64,000 nucleotides of DNA from Cladorhizidae sp. MBARI D1340-BT2 (taxonomy: Eukaryota; Porifera; Demospongiae; Poecilosclerida; Cladorhizidae): contig JAQNBH010000006.1 of assembly GCA_028752905.1 (NCBI GenBank), forward strand, positions 31,099,447-31,163,446, in the 5' to 3' direction. The position numbers and the translations under genes are program-made. Under the pieces are notes generated by a model. That model saw only the letters and a list, made by a program, of their open reading frames with translations. It made no database searches and was not told where the DNA came from. This document shows positions 13,143-26,000 of this stretch, one piece after another. The number at the start of each line of letters is the position of its first letter. The first letter of the stretch is position 1.

Positions 13143-13730
13143 CAAATGAGAACCTTTTTAGGATTAGCCGGTTACTACCGAAGGTTTATACCCAAATTCT
13201 CCGAAATAGCATCTCCTTTAACAGACTTAACCAAAAAGAATCAGAGTAATAAGATTGTGTGGAGTAGTTCTTGTGAAGTAGCTTTCAAAGCTCTAAAAGC
13301 CGCAATTACTAATCACCCTGTGTTATTATCCCCAATCTGGGAAAGACCTTTTATCCTACAGATGGATGCATCAGCGACGGGGCTGGGATTTGTACACTCA
13401 GCCAAATCGACCTCAAGGGTGACGAGCATCCGGTGGCGTTCAATTCCTGAAAACTTATACCAAGAGAACAGAGATATTCGACGATAAAACGGGAAGCTCT
13501 TGTCATCGTGGTAGGAATTAAACATTTCAGGGTCTAATTGGAGGGAACTACATTTACCATTGAAACTGACCACAACCCCCTAGCCAATATCAAAGACAGA
13601 CATGGCTGACTCACTCGTTGGGTGCTTGATCTACAAGACTATGATTTCACCATCTCCCACCGGTCGGTTTCCGCCAATGCCAACGCCGATGGCCTAAGTC
13701 GAGACGGGTCTCGAGCCGAGGAAGGGGGAA
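13143..13730 (+). pseudogene. RNase H of the LTR element, ending at the polypurine tract
   Basis: MRTFLGLAGYYRRFIPKFS (13146) is the RT connection. FILQMDASATGLG (13352) carries the first catalytic Asp of RNase H. TIETDHNPLANI (13556) and ISHRSVSANANADGLSR (13653) are the conserved C-terminal RNase H motifs (family HRPGxxNxxADxLSR). A frameshift near 13400 and stops near 13485 and 13533 disrupt it. The frame runs through EEGG encoded by the polypurine tract into the LTR. No integrase, chromodomain or envelope follows, so RNase H was the last pol domain. Confidence 0.85.
13718..13730 (+). other. Polypurine tract
   Basis: gaggaagggggaa, 13 purines, directly before tgtcaggg. In LTR retrotransposons this is the primer site for plus-strand synthesis and marks the start of the 3' LTR. 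Confidence 0.8.
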
Positions 13731-14340
13731 TGTCAGGGAATTCTATCTCCCTGACTGAGTTCACAACAGCCCGGGATGAAGCCAAACCAGCAGCTGTTGT
13801 TGCCAAAGAACCTAGTGGTCAAGCCGTACACCAGATGTGTGGAAACCATGGTAGGAGTGTGAGAAAAGACGAAGGACCTCACCACCAGACACTATAAAGG
13901 ATGTGGTCCACCTGCCTGAGGAAAGATCTACACACCCCTCACCTGATAAGACATTGGATTGGTCGCCAAGGGTCGGTGCCATGACGACCTGATATCATCA
14001 AACCTAGTAGTTTGAACAGTATATAAGAAACAGCTAGGGAGTAGTTAGCAGATACCTGAATATTGCCAGAGACTGCTGCAACCAGCAATTAAGAACTGTT
14101 AGATAAGAACCCACTGAACCTTTGTTATTGTGGTTGATATTGTGTTGTGTTATCTTGTCATGGCTGGTGTATTTATGTGTCTCATAATTATAATATAACT
14201 ATCTGTAGTTATATTTGGAAATCCAGCAATTCTGTTGAGAGTTGCTGAGTTTGGCCAGTTCTGAGGATTGCCAGTAGGACAGACTGGGAATCAAAGATCA
14301 GGCGTTGCGTGAAGACCAGGGATCTGCTCAGCCAGCTAAA
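13731..14340 (+). repeat. 3' LTR (start clear, end unresolved)
   Basis: Begins with TG right after the polypurine tract. It contains a TATA-like gtatataagaa at 14020-14030 that could drive transcription of the element. The end could not be fixed because no matching 5' LTR was seen; the minisatellite beginning at 14379 is an upper limit. Confidence 0.55.
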
Positions 14341-14378
14341 GTGTCCGTAGTGGGAGAAGGCTGGTTTTTCATGACACA

Positions 14379-14910
14379 TGACCAGTGTATCCAAGCCACT
14401 TGGTACTACATGACCAATGTATCCGAGCCACCTGGTACTACATGACAAATGTATCCAAGCCACCTGCTACTTACTACATGACCAGTGTATCCAAGCCACC
14501 TGGTACTACATGACCAGTGTATCCAAGCCACTTGGTACTACATGACCAGTGTATCTAGGCCACCTGGTTATATGACCAGTGTATCCAAGCCACTTGGTAC
14601 TACATGACCAGTGTATCCAAGCCACCTGGTACTACATGACCAGTGTATCCAAGCCACCTGGTACTACATGACCAGTGTATCCAAGCCACCTGGTACTACC
14701 TGACTTGTTTATCCAAGCCACCTGGTACTACATGACCAGTGTATCCAAGCCACCTGGTACTACTTGACCAGTGTATCCAAGCCACCTGGTACTACATGAC
14801 CAGTGTATCCAAGCCACCTGGTACTACATCACTAGTGTATCAAAGCCACCTGGTACTACATGACCAGTGTATCCAAGCCACCTGGTACTACATGACTAGT
14901 GTAACCACCT
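14379..14910. repeat. 32-bp minisatellite, about 16 copies
   Basis: The unit holds tgaccagtgtatccaagcc followed by acctggtactaca. Most copies differ by one or two bases (accagt/acaaat, cac[ct]tgg), and one is shortened near 14565. Open frames on both strands are repeat artefacts. Confidence 0.95.
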
Positions 14911-14937
14911 GGGAACACAATCATTGCTCTAAATAAA

Positions 14938-15255
14938 GAACATACCTGCAGTATTATTATACGAAGGTCCATCATTGCTCCAGTTAATTAACATACAAGC
15001 AGTTCATGCATACAGAAGCCACTAATTCTCCATTTAACGAACATACATTCAGCACAATTATACGGAGGCATCTCATTGATCCATGTGATAGAACATACAT
15101 GCAGTATAAGTAAGCAGGCCACTTTGCTGCATGCAATGAACATACATGCAGTTCATGTATACAAAGCATATTGTTCGCTCCTTATAATGAACACACATGC
15201 AGGACAAATATATGTACGCTACTTATTTCTCATGTGAAGAACATACATGCAGTAC
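14938..15255. repeat. Degenerate tandem repeat, unit about 58-62 bp
   Basis: The word gaacatacatgcag recurs every 55-62 bp (about 14938, 14988, 15045, 15090, 15130, 15188, 15238), with diverged sequence between. An aataaa lies at its start. Confidence 0.75.
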
Positions 15256-16754
15256 TGAGAGAGGAATGATGGTTCATCACAAAAGTTATTTATAGTCCAC
15301 ATACAATAGGGCATGAAGTGTTTATTGTGCTAGTGGACTTTTATTATTGAAAACACTTTTTGATATGAAGTATTACATAGTGATAACATCAATTGGCATC
15401 TTCAACATTTAGCAATACTCTAGGGACAACTTGATCTTTCAGGGTCCCTCTTTTGCCTATTCTTCCAAATGCAGATAATTCACATGTTTTATGCTCCAAG
15501 GATTAGCAGCCATTCATTTAGGCAGCCTGCAAGTAGGTCCATTCAACCAATGGTCTTCTCATGTATTGTGTCGGGAGAGAGTGATGTTGTGTAAGGGATG
15601 TTGTGTAAGGGATTCCAGCAAGATTAACAGGAAGCTGTTCAACGTAAGGCATTTTTTCTAGGTGGTGGAGAAGAAAGCTGAAGAGAAGATTAGCCTGTGG
15701 GATTTCGTAGTGTCCACTTATAAAAATATGTACTTAGCACGGGAGTTGGGGGGAGGGGGAAAGGGTTTGAAGTGTGAAATATTTGCAGAAGATGACTATT
15801 AAAATAATCTCCTAGAAAGACCACTTTGCAATATTCAGTGATTATCCCTAAAATATTAACAGGTGTCCTTTGTAATGGTGTATAAGTTATTGTAAATTGA
15901 TTTATCGGCTGTGTGTGGCTGTTTATAGAGCATAAACACTCAATGCGAAGCAACTATCTGTTTTGCAACGTGTCGTTATTCAAATTTGCAAACAACACCT
16001 TCACCACCAGCCACTCCCTCTCTATTGAGCATTAGATAAACCACACCCTCATTATAAACCACATCCTAGATTGTTCCTCCCCCCCACCCCATCCTCTAGT
16101 CGCTTAACCGCAACTACAGATACTCCAATCCATCCTCCAGTGACTCAACCAGTGTAATTGAGGGGGGGTTAAGGCGCACAAGAAATCTGTGAGGGAAAAC
16201 TTGCCCAATTCATGTTCATACAAGAATTGAAGAATTTGAAGTAAAATACACATAACATCATCCCCCTCTCCCTGTGTGCCTGGTGTTATAGAGAATTGTT
16301 GCCAGTTTCTCTCTAGCAGAGAGGATCAGGACCCAGCATCATTTTCCCCCCCTGGAAACATAACATTGCCATTTCTGTTCAAAGAAGAATAGTACAATAT
16401 ATACTATATAGTATGGTGAAGAACAGTCTGAATATGATGCTTTTATGTGTATGTACCATATCTATGCTCACATTCAAGCAATGGTCCTGGTTTAAATATG
16501 AAAATGCAGCCAGTGCTGTATGTTTTCTGATTGAATTTTTTAATTTAGTTTTTGGAACTGCAGGTTGGAATGTGAAGTGGATTCCCACACATATGAAACT
16601 CCTTTTACAGTGCATCGCTTAGTCTTGAATAGTTATAACAACTCTGATTAATAGAGCTCCACAAACACTACAGATTGAATCCCATTTTTATTAATTTTTA
16701 AAATGAACTTATGCTCATGTGAGGAAGTTTCTAAATAATAATAATATATTAGAA
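15256..16754. other. No gene recognised
   Basis: Noncoding-looking, with a G-rich stretch (ggggggaggggg) at about 15747-15760 and C-rich stretches near 16078-16090. No family motif found on either strand. Confidence 0.5.
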
Positions 16755-16925
16755 GCACCTTGTGGGTGTGAGTTTTGGAGCTGCATAGATTATGTACACT
16801 TCATTGTATGGACTATATAATAAAGAGCTCAAATGGTTAATCTTTCAGTGTATTCTATTTTAATATTTAAAATATTGCATAGTTATAGCTCTGCCAAAGT
16901 TACATGCAATACTTGAACTGGATTT
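16755..16925. repeat. Diverged partial copy of foldback family 1
   Basis: It has gagctgcatagattatgtacacttcattgtatgg-like order and tagagctcaaa, as in the arms of the element at 18665-19320, but with many changes and no second arm. Confidence 0.55.
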
Positions 16926-16994
16926 AATTGTTGACCCTGATAGAAAGTGATAGCCCATTGAAGTATTTATCTGGGACTAGAGCAAACCCTACTC

Positions 16995-17480
16995 TGTAAA
17001 GGTAGGCAGGAGGCCACACCCCATGCACCCATGCCTTACACATGTGAAGGACGGGCATGAGACCACAGCACATGCAGCCATGCATTATATATGAGAAGGA
17101 AGGTGAGGAATCGACACCACATGCAACCATGCTTTATAGCTACATGTATGTGTAGGGCAGACAGCTCACCCCATGCATTATACATGAATTGAAGGGAAGT
17201 TGTCCACACTCCATGCAAACATATGTCATATACAGTAAGGAGAGGCAGCATCTAAAGAAAGGTAGGAGGCCACACCCCATAATTGTAAACTATTAATGAA
17301 AGGGCTGGGACTCATGCCTTATGCAAGCATGACATGCCACCATGACCTTTAGAAGGGCAAGAGGTCTTACCTCATGCAACCTTGCCTTATGGAAGAGCAA
17401 TAGGCCTCACCTTATGCAGCCAAGCCTTTAAACATGTAATGGAGTGGCACAACACCCTCTAGTGACCACACCATATTAAT
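16995..17480. repeat. Degenerate minisatellite, unit about 45-55 bp
   Basis: The words aggccacaccccatgcaaccatg and ccttatacatg (or close variants) recur about ten times with variable spacing. Open frames on the minus strand through it, reading as repeats of M-x-N-A-W-x-H, are artefacts. Confidence 0.8.
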
Positions 17481-18660
17481 ATAATGGAACCAAGCCTTAT
17501 ACATGTAGAGGAACAGTGGGTTAATTTTCATCTGAAAGTTCTAATGCTGGTCGTCCATTACTTGGGACTAGGGTACTTGCCTAGAAAGGAAAAAAATTAT
17601 GGTCGTAATTTTACTGACTTTTTTGCTGAAGATATAGCAGTTTTATCCCAATATCATTATGTGACAGCGCCAGATATGACTATCATAGAGCAAAACATTT
17701 GATTGTTGCATAGTCCACGCTTTCTACAGCTGGTAAGGTGAAGATTTCTTGCATTTGGTATGCAAGAAAAGAACTAGTTATATTGGCCATAACTTGATAG
17801 ATGATAATAAATGGTAATTTGCAACAATCTACAACCACTCCACAAGACTAGACAAACACTAAACGTAAAATGGTCCTTAAAGTAGTGGGGGACTTTACAC
17901 CTGATTTTGACAGGACTGCAATAACTCCAGAATGCAACCAACTATGAGGTTGATTTTTTGGGTCAAAGATTTCTTTACCCCCCTAGAATCATCAGATATA
18001 ATAGCTGGAATGTGGTGTCCTTAACCAGTTGAGCTAAGAGCCCTTTGTCTGGTATCTGGTTCATTAATTATCATAATAACAGGTTGTAGCACATTCAGGC
18101 ATGCATATGCAAAGGTAAACTGCTAATCCTCCACCCCTCTTGAGATCTTGAGATACCGGTATTCTATTATTTATAGTGTTGTTAAATATGTGCCCCCTCC
18201 CTCCCCCCTCAACTCAATCATATATGCAGCCCTGAATAGTACTTAAAAGTAGACCCCAGTGATGGACAGTTACTAACAAGCATAGTAGGTCTATACACTG
18301 CTTACTTATACCAGTTGGCTGACCTTTACCCCTCGATGCTTGTTGCAGCTGCCTGTGGTTAGGGAGGTGATGTAACTGGTGATCTGTAGGAAAGTGCATG
18401 ATTTTGCATATGTACACAATGCGAGTAGTTTACTGTTTGCTCTCCTCTCCATGATTGATTCTACCCAACCTCATATAGCATCCCTGTCTCTCATGCCACA
18501 TCTGTGGAGCTAGTTGTCTACTGCATCTCACTGTTGAAGGCTTCTACTAACTTCATTTGAAAGCGACCCCCTTGCCCAACTGGTTCTGAGTGGAGAACTT
18601 GCTAGTATAGCAAATTACTAATTTTGGGGGAGACAGGTGCATTTTTTAATAAAAAAAACA
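17481..18660. other. No gene recognised
   Basis: No motif found. Contains short A/T runs and C-rich runs near 18189-18208. Confidence 0.5.
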
Positions 18661-18664
18661 AAAC

Positions 18665-19320
18665 AAGTGGGGTACCACTTTATAGCTCCATAGATTGTGT
18701 AAACTTCATGGTATGTACTTGATATATAGCTCAAAAGAGAGCGCTCTCTGTGTGCTTTATTTCGATACTAAAATATTTTTCATGCATATAACTATAGCCA
18801 GGTTACTGGAACTAAAGTGTAGGGATCCTCAAAATCTGAATGCCCATAAAAATATCTCCAGATTGCCAAGTGCTAGAGAGTTGAAATTAACACCAGTGTC
18901 AACTACTCCATGCAATGCGCGTTTTGATTAGGCACTAAAACGTAAGTACATGGTCAAATGCTCGGTTGTAAAATGAATTTTGTTAAAATTCCATAAAATT
19001 CATTTTCCACCTGTGCGCTTGCTTGACCAGTCCTTACATTTTAGCGCCTAATCAAAAATAGAGTAGGGCTTTCTCTAGCCACTGGTGCTAATTTCAACTC
19101 TCTAGCACTTGGCAATCTGGAGATATTTATGTGGCAAAATCAGGCATACATGTTTTGAGGCTCCCTCCACTTTAGTTCTAGTAACTTGCCTATAGCTATC
19201 GTATGAAAAATATTTTAGTATCAAAGCGAGCATACAGAGAGACCAATCTTTTGAGCTATATATCAAGTCCATACCATGAAGTTTACAGAATCTATGGCGC
19301 TATAAAGTGGTAACCACAAG
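18665..19320. mobile_element. Foldback (long inverted repeat) MITE, family 1, most complete copy
   Basis: Two arms of about 285 bp (18665-18950 and 19036-19320) are inverted repeats of each other. The left arm starts ggtaccactttatagctcc and the right arm ends in its complement, ggcgctataaagtggtaacc. The centre (18950-19036) is a smaller palindrome around aaaatgaatttt / aaaattcatttt. There is no transposase, so it would depend on a partner element. The arms differ by scattered changes. Confidence 0.85.
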
Positions 19321-21620
19321 ATTGTTTTTTATAATTTAAAAATGCACCTGTCACCCCTAACAAACTCATAGTTGACTACTTGCTACCTAATCAATGATGT
19401 TTATATTTTGTAAGAATGATTCTATCACAGGTTAAGTGTTGTGAAACATAGTCAAATCATAGGGTAATATTTTGTAAGGATGTACATGTAACCCTGTCTA
19501 TGTGTCATGTAACACCGTCTGTGATGTGTTATGATGGAGAAAGAAGCTCTCAATTTTGAATGTATTACCATATTTCATCAACTGATTCACCTTTTTAAGC
19601 TGATATCTTCAAATTGGGACATTCATCATAAAACGTGTTAAAAACCAGATTTTTATCTGGACATGTGCAGAAGGTTACAGCAATATTACATTAAACTTTA
19701 TTTCTTGTTCTAGTCTGTGGGAGTGGGTGGAGGAAGCGATAAAAATATAGAAATGAATAAAACTTATTGAAAATTGCCATCATAAACTGTCCCTTCCTTA
19801 CCTTTGCTGCTGTCTCTGCAAGCCAATGAAAGCTGTATATTCACCTATGCTAGCCTGAAATCCCTCAGAATATCTTCTCTCTTTAGAAGAAAATGCACTC
19901 CTTGTTGGATTTCTGTATCAGCATCTAGGATGGTTATGCATTGAAGGTGCTAGCAAATATCACGAGGCAAAGAGTTACCCTCTACAAGTTTCTCCTGGAA
20001 AAGTTGGGCATTAGTAGTAGCTAGCTGTTCTGACAGCAGTAAGGGTAGCATTACCTTTACTAGAGTTTACAGGATCCCATCCAAGGACAAAAATGTCAAC
20101 TAACAAGTGTAGCATACTAATCTCAATGGAAGCAAGTCAGCATTTTCTTCTCCGTAACTAGTGATCCCTTATCAACATACTTATGTAAGCCAGAAATTGA
20201 TTAAATCATATTATCCACAGAGATCAGAATGCTAACTTAGCTGCCATCAAGCTCAAATGCACTCTCCCTGCGACATCCATCATTGTCCGTGGGACGGGAT
20301 CCAGGATGAACTATTGAAAGTTAATGCTATCCTTTCTGGTGTTAAAACCTTCACAAGTTTTACATCCCAGATGCCACTGCAAAGATCTTGCTCTATCGTG
20401 GCCCAAATCAGCAGAAGACTGTAAACAATGTATCAAAGGACACTAACTCATTTCTCAAAGTCTAAACTATTGAGAGAGTTTACTGGTAGGCACAAGTAGC
20501 CTAGTGTAGCTTGCTAAAACAGCAGAATGCCCATAAAGATTCCTTCGAGGACAGTGGTTGCGATCAGCGATTGCTAACAGCATATTTCTTGTCAAACCAG
20601 ACTTGTTAATAATAACCTCCCTTTCAATTGCAACCAGACTTCAAATAGAAATTGCAGGTAGATGGACTGAAGTAAATATTATCTGCAGTTGCTATTAGAA
20701 AATATATAGAAATTTTATCCCTAGCCACCTTTCCTTTAGGTAGGTTTGGGTCTTTCCATTCACATCCTTTATACTTGCTTGCAAAACTGATTAAGTTATG
20801 ATCTTAAAAGCCTTAAGACCATTTTAGACCAGTTCTTGTAAGTTGCTAGAGTATTCAAAGGCACCTGTACATACTCCACCCCCTAATGCTGCAGGGATAT
20901 AATGATGTTCTAATGCTGCTGGTAAAAGCAGCCACCATACTAGAGCTTGGAATAACAATCCCATTGAAGAGACACCTCCCACACACGTGCATGTACTTGA
21001 CTGTCAAATGCTGAACTTTCTATTTTAAGTAGCATTTAGGGGGCCTAACTTCTACCACTTTTGTCTATAAAAATATTTTAGTTACCTAAACTGTGGTTGT
21101 TAAGCCTCTCTACCTAATGTTGTTAAGTTAAGTTATAGTATCTTGCTATGAAGGACTGTTCTCAAAGTCCTTGAAACATGCAGCATGTCATGATTAGTGT
21201 AACATATTTCCCAGAACATTGAGGCAAGAATTGTAATAGTATAACCAGGCATATTTATAGCTGCAACTCTCTGTAACTGTCCACAGTTTCCTAACGAGTA
21301 TTGTGCTGCTCCATTGCATGACATTTACAACCTTTCTGAAGTGATCTAGTAGCACAGGCAGCTCCTCCTGCACGTCCTCTAAATTTCCCATAAAATTTCC
21401 AATGTCCCAATGATGGTAAAACTGGATCGTAAAGGATATCAACATTGAGCCTGTCACAAGAATTGCATATTTCATGATAAAACTGATCTTCAAATGGTTT
21501 TATAGATGAATATACTTTGCTGAATAAAACCAATTGCAAAGAATGCAGGATAGACCATCTATAGGTCGTTACATCATCTCAGGAGCCGCGGTATATACTT
21601 AATTTAATATGGCTTGGGAG
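19321..21620. other. No gene recognised
   Basis: 2.3 kb without a convincing domain. The minus strand at 19,850-20,150 has short protein-like stretches (QEKLVEGNSLPRD, TILDADTEIQQG) in drifting frames, possibly a decayed coding sequence that I cannot name. Confidence 0.4.
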
Positions 21621-21624
21621 TCTT

Positions 21625-21968
21625 ATGAATTTCATTCATTTTCCACCCGCACGCTTGACTACGTACTTACATTTTAGCGCCTAATCAAAAATGTCATTGT
21701 ATAGAGTAGGGCTTCTTGTAGCCACTGGTGCTAATTTCAACTCTCTAGCACTTGGAAATCTGGAGATATTTATGCACCAAAATCAGGCATTCAGGTTTTT
21801 GAGGATCCTTCCTCCTGTAACATGGCTATAGTTATATCTACGAAAAATATTTTAGTATCAACATAGAGCACACAGAGAGACCTATCTTTTGAGCTGTATA
21901 TAAAGTCCATAACATGAAGTTTGCAGAATCTATGGAGCTATAAAGTAGTAATCACAAGTTGTTGTTTT
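21625..21968. mobile_element. Foldback family 1, half copy
   Basis: Matches the centre and right arm of the 18665-19320 element in the same order (cattttccaccc, tagcgcctaatcaaaaat, gccactggtgctaatttcaa, tctggagatattta, gagctataaagtagtaa). The left arm is missing. It carries a 13-bp insertion near 21690. Confidence 0.8.
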
Positions 21969-23072
21969 TAATTAAAAAAAATGCACCCGTCATCCCTGAC
22001 AAACTCCCAGTTGACTTATTGCGAACTGGTGATGTTTATATTTTGTAAGAGTGATTCTATCACAGGTTAAGTATTGATTTGAGTGAGGATGTAATCCTGT
22101 GTAAGTGCCTTAGAACTGTCCATTAATTTGGAAATGCAAATTCAGCTGCGATTGTGTCAATTTTATACCTGGAACAGACTAGCTATCCAGATGTGAGACA
22201 AAACTTTCTTCTTTCTGATGAAGACTGAAGTATTTCTGTTCAACTGTTAGGACTAAAAAACAAACAGATTTAGTTAAAGAGAATCCTTGAATTTGCTTAG
22301 GGTAAGTTGCTTTGTAACTAATTGATACCGACAGACAAAAACTAACCTTGTGTGGCACTTTAATTTCTTTTTTCCCTCCAGTTCCTGTGTGAGTAATTAG
22401 TTCTGTGCATTTCAAAATCTCATTATAATAATATACTAGAACTTTATTTAAATCAGCTTTTTTGTTCAGCTGAGAGTAATCGTACAAGTTTGAATAAATT
22501 TAGTAGTGTACTAGTATTATGCATAATATGATGTAATGTTACATGTTTTACCTTCTTGTATGCAACCTGATATTCATCTCCCTCCTCTTGATGTTCGGAC
22601 TATCCTCACATTTGGTGAGTATTTGAATCTACAATAATCATCCCCAACATCTTGCAATGTGCATAATACAACTACTTATTGTTGGTGGTAATAATACCCA
22701 CAACTGTCTATATCCCAACTCTCTTAACATGGTGTCATAATGTGCTCAGGATGCTACACACAAAACTAGATGCTATGGGTACATTTTCATCTGTAAGTTA
22801 AAACTAGACCACCAACAGCTGTCTTTGCATTGAACTTGAGCGCTATGTTGAATGAGCTCTATACTGGGAGGTAGCAACAGCAAACCTAATTTCTACTGCA
22901 TTATATGTTTTGTTTGTTCTTGCTCCAGCATCCAGCAGTGAAGCTAGATATATTTAAAGGGAACTTTTAAGGGTGTGGATCTTGCTGTTCTTTTACTATT
23001 ATAGTCTACTAGATAATCACAGGCTTAGATAATTTATCCACTAAAGCTTTGGATGTGGTACCTAGCCCTTAT
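21969..23072. other. No gene recognised
   Basis: No domain or repeat recognised between the foldback half copy and the left end of the hAT element. Confidence 0.5.
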
Positions 23073-26000
23073 CATGGGCGTATGCAGGGTGGTTTCTGGG
23101 GGCTCTGCAGCACCCCCCTTTCATTTTAATGATATTCATTGGAATGTGTTTGTGTGTGTTTTGCCCTCTCAGATTTCATTTCAGGCACTGGCACACTTCA
23201 TTAATATAATTTTAATTATACATAGGTACATTGATAGTGTTAAATAATGTGGAAACAAAATTACAATAATAGCCCTAGCCCTAGCCCTTGACCATGGGGG
23301 AGGGGAAAATGAGAACCCAACGAATGTACTTTCTAAAGAAAGCCCACAAACCCCCCATGCAAATAAGACCAATCTGGTCAGGGTGCTCGGGTCCCACCGA
23401 GGGGCTGTCTGGTTGGTTGGACTTTGTCCTTCGACCGGTTAATGAGCTAATCATTGCACAGTTACACATCATGCACATGTAGTGAGCATTAATAGTAGTT
23501 GTGGAAGTAATGAGCTACAACTCTGCCTTGAAGAGGCAACGACAAAATATGGACATCAGGTTATTTTTCAAAATAACAGCCATTGAGGATGAAGATAAGA
23601 GAAATTATTGCTAGCTATTTAGCTGTACACTTGATAAACCAATCTCATTTATTCAGATTCTAGTGAACCTCAGTCTGATCTGGATCATTCTGAAATCAGT
23701 ACCACTCTGGAAAGCCGACATTAAGATGAAGTTCCTGTAGTTAATGAATGCTCAAGTGGAAGTGCCGAAGTACCAGAATCGTATGTTTATTATCTGCATA
23801 TTGATGATGCTGCTTGTTTAATAAATGAGCTTTCTAATGGGGCTAGATACTCTTTCTTATGTCACCACGATGTACAATTGCCTAGTGTCCTTACTGGCAC
23901 CTTATTACATAGCTATCACCAAAAGTTTAACATATTGTGGCTCAGTAAATAACCTTGGCTAGTCTACAGTTCTAAGGTAGATGATGTATTTTGTCCACCT
24001 TGTGCTATGTTTCTTCCATCTAGCCAATGTAAAGATAAAGGTTACCTGGTAATTAAGCATTTTTCTAACTGGATCAAGATGAGTTGCACTTTGAGTAATC
24101 ATGCGAAGCTTCAATACCATCGTGATTGTTTGCAGCAAGCAGATGCACAATTCAAAATCCAGCATCACGAGTAGATATAATGACAAGCACTGCTGTTCAA
24201 AAGGAAATTAGTGAAAAAAGGCAATACTGAGGCAAATTGTTTGAGCAATTCTTTTTTTAGGCAAACAGGGTATTGCATTTCGTGGAAAGTTAGAGTATGT
24301 TGCATCGTCAAAGAATCCTGGAAACCTTTTAGCACTGCTAAAATCTTTTGCGGGGACAGACAGTATTTTATATGAGCATCTTTATTGTACCAAGGCAAAG
24401 AATGCAACACACTTATCACCAAGGACTCAAAATGTAATTATTAATATTATAGGCTATGACATGATTCTTGCCAAAACAATATCTGAGATTAAAGAAGCAA
24501 CATATTTTTCCATTCTAGCTAATGAGGTGTCATGTCACAATGTAGAGCATTTGCACATATGCCTTCACATTGTTGATGGCCATGGTGACATTCGAGAAGA
24601 GTTTGTTTCATTTGTAAATCTTGTGAGAGTCCGAGCAGCTGATGTAGCAAATGCCATTACACAGACCTTGAAGGGGCTTGGCTTATCACTTAGTGATTTG
24701 TGAGGGTAAGGGTATGATGGAGCCTCAATGATGAGTGGGTGTGCAGGCATTACTTCGAGCGAAGCATCCCAAGGCATTGTACACCCATTGTGCCAGTCAT
24801 TCCATAATCTGGCTATCATAAGTTCCTGTTCTGTTCCACCTGTAAGAAACTGTGTAGATCAGATAAAAGGTTTCACATTATGGATTAAGGATTCAGCTAA
24901 AAGAGAGGGCCTCCTTAAAGCAATCATTCAAAAGAGGTCTCAGATTGGCACAAAGCAGTCTTCAATAATCAACGTTTGCATTACTCGATGGGTAGAGAAC
25001 ATCAATGGCTGGGAGCGTTTCTGTCTATATCATCCTTTTCTAATTGAAATATGTGAGATAGTAATCTATGGAAATAGTGAATTTCTGAACTTTAAAGATG
25101 GTTGGACTACTGATGATAAGAAAAATGCTCTTGCATACATGAAAATGTTGGAGTCCTTTGCATTTTTGTATTCCCTAGTCACTCTCTTTAGGTCTATTAA
25201 GGAAGCTGTTGTTAAATTACAAGGAAAGTGCCAAGACCTTACCTCTGGAGTGCCAATAGTACAAGACTGTTGCAATGAATTTAAAAGAGAGAGAGCAGAT
25301 GTTGATAATTTTTCACAGCGTATCTTTCGGCATTGTACTAGATGGGCAGTTCAGTCCAATATAACAATTTTGATGCTACGCACAACTCAGTGACAGCAGC
25401 ATCGTCTGAATCCACTAATTCAGTTGAGGATTATTTTAAATTGGCTGTAGTCATCCCTTTTCTTGACCACATTATACATCAAGATTTACTAAGCATACCA
25501 ACCAGGTAGCTTCATTGCAATACCTCTTGCCCATCCATATCACTACTTCATCCTTTATTAATATTGAACCTGCTGTTACTTTCTATTCTGAAGATCTACC
25601 AAATGTGAGTATACTTGATGAAGAGTTACATCGCTGGAAGTCAAGGTGGCTACAAATTTAACCAGATGAGCGTCCTCAAACTCTGAGTGAATCGCTTAAA
25701 CTATCCAAAACCCTTCCAAATGTCCCTTTTGAACCTTTTTGCTACACTCCCACTCAGTTCCCGTACTTGTGAATGATCTGCTTCCACACTTCGATGTCTA
25801 AACAAGTGAGGAAAGACTCAGTGCCTTAGCATTAATACTGGAATGGATCGATACTGTTGCAAACTTTACGTAGAACAACATCCATGCAGAATTCAATGTT
25901 AGCTTATTATTTCAGTAATTTTGTCTGTATATTTTTGAAGGTTGCTTAATAAAAATCATCTCTGTAAATATTTTTGGAGTTTCCACGATTTGTGCTGGAT

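Larger units (their letters stand above)
10727..14340 (+). mobile_element. Decayed Ty3-type LTR retrotransposon with copia-like domain order
   Basis: Domains in order along the plus strand: gag capsid, CCHC zinc knuckle, aspartic protease, integrase zinc-binding domain and start of the catalytic core, reverse transcriptase second half, RNase H, polypurine tract, then a TG-starting LTR. Ty3/gypsy elements normally place integrase after RNase H. Here integrase comes first, and RNase H is the last domain before the LTR. That is the arrangement known for the Gmr1-like group of Ty3-type elements and for Ty1/copia. An internal deletion has fused the integrase core to the middle of RT. Frameshifts and stops between domains show the copy is dead. 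The 3' end is approximate because the LTR terminus was not found. Confidence 0.8.

Noticed and set aside
12423..13487. Element as a Ty1/copia retrotransposon because of IN-RT order
   Set aside because: The RT (LTTLDLTKGYYQ, YLDD), RNase H (HRxxxxNANADGLSR) and H2C2 motifs are Ty3-type, not copia-type.
14739..14936. Open frame of 65 codons in the 32-bp minisatellite
   Set aside because: Repeat artefact; period 32 shifts frames and nothing outside the array continues it.
16924..17251. Minus-strand frames with Cys/Trp repeats
   Set aside because: They follow the degenerate minisatellite and change frame with it.
19850..20150. Minus-strand protein-like text (QEKLVEGNSLPRD)
   Set aside because: Too short and frame-broken to assign to any family.
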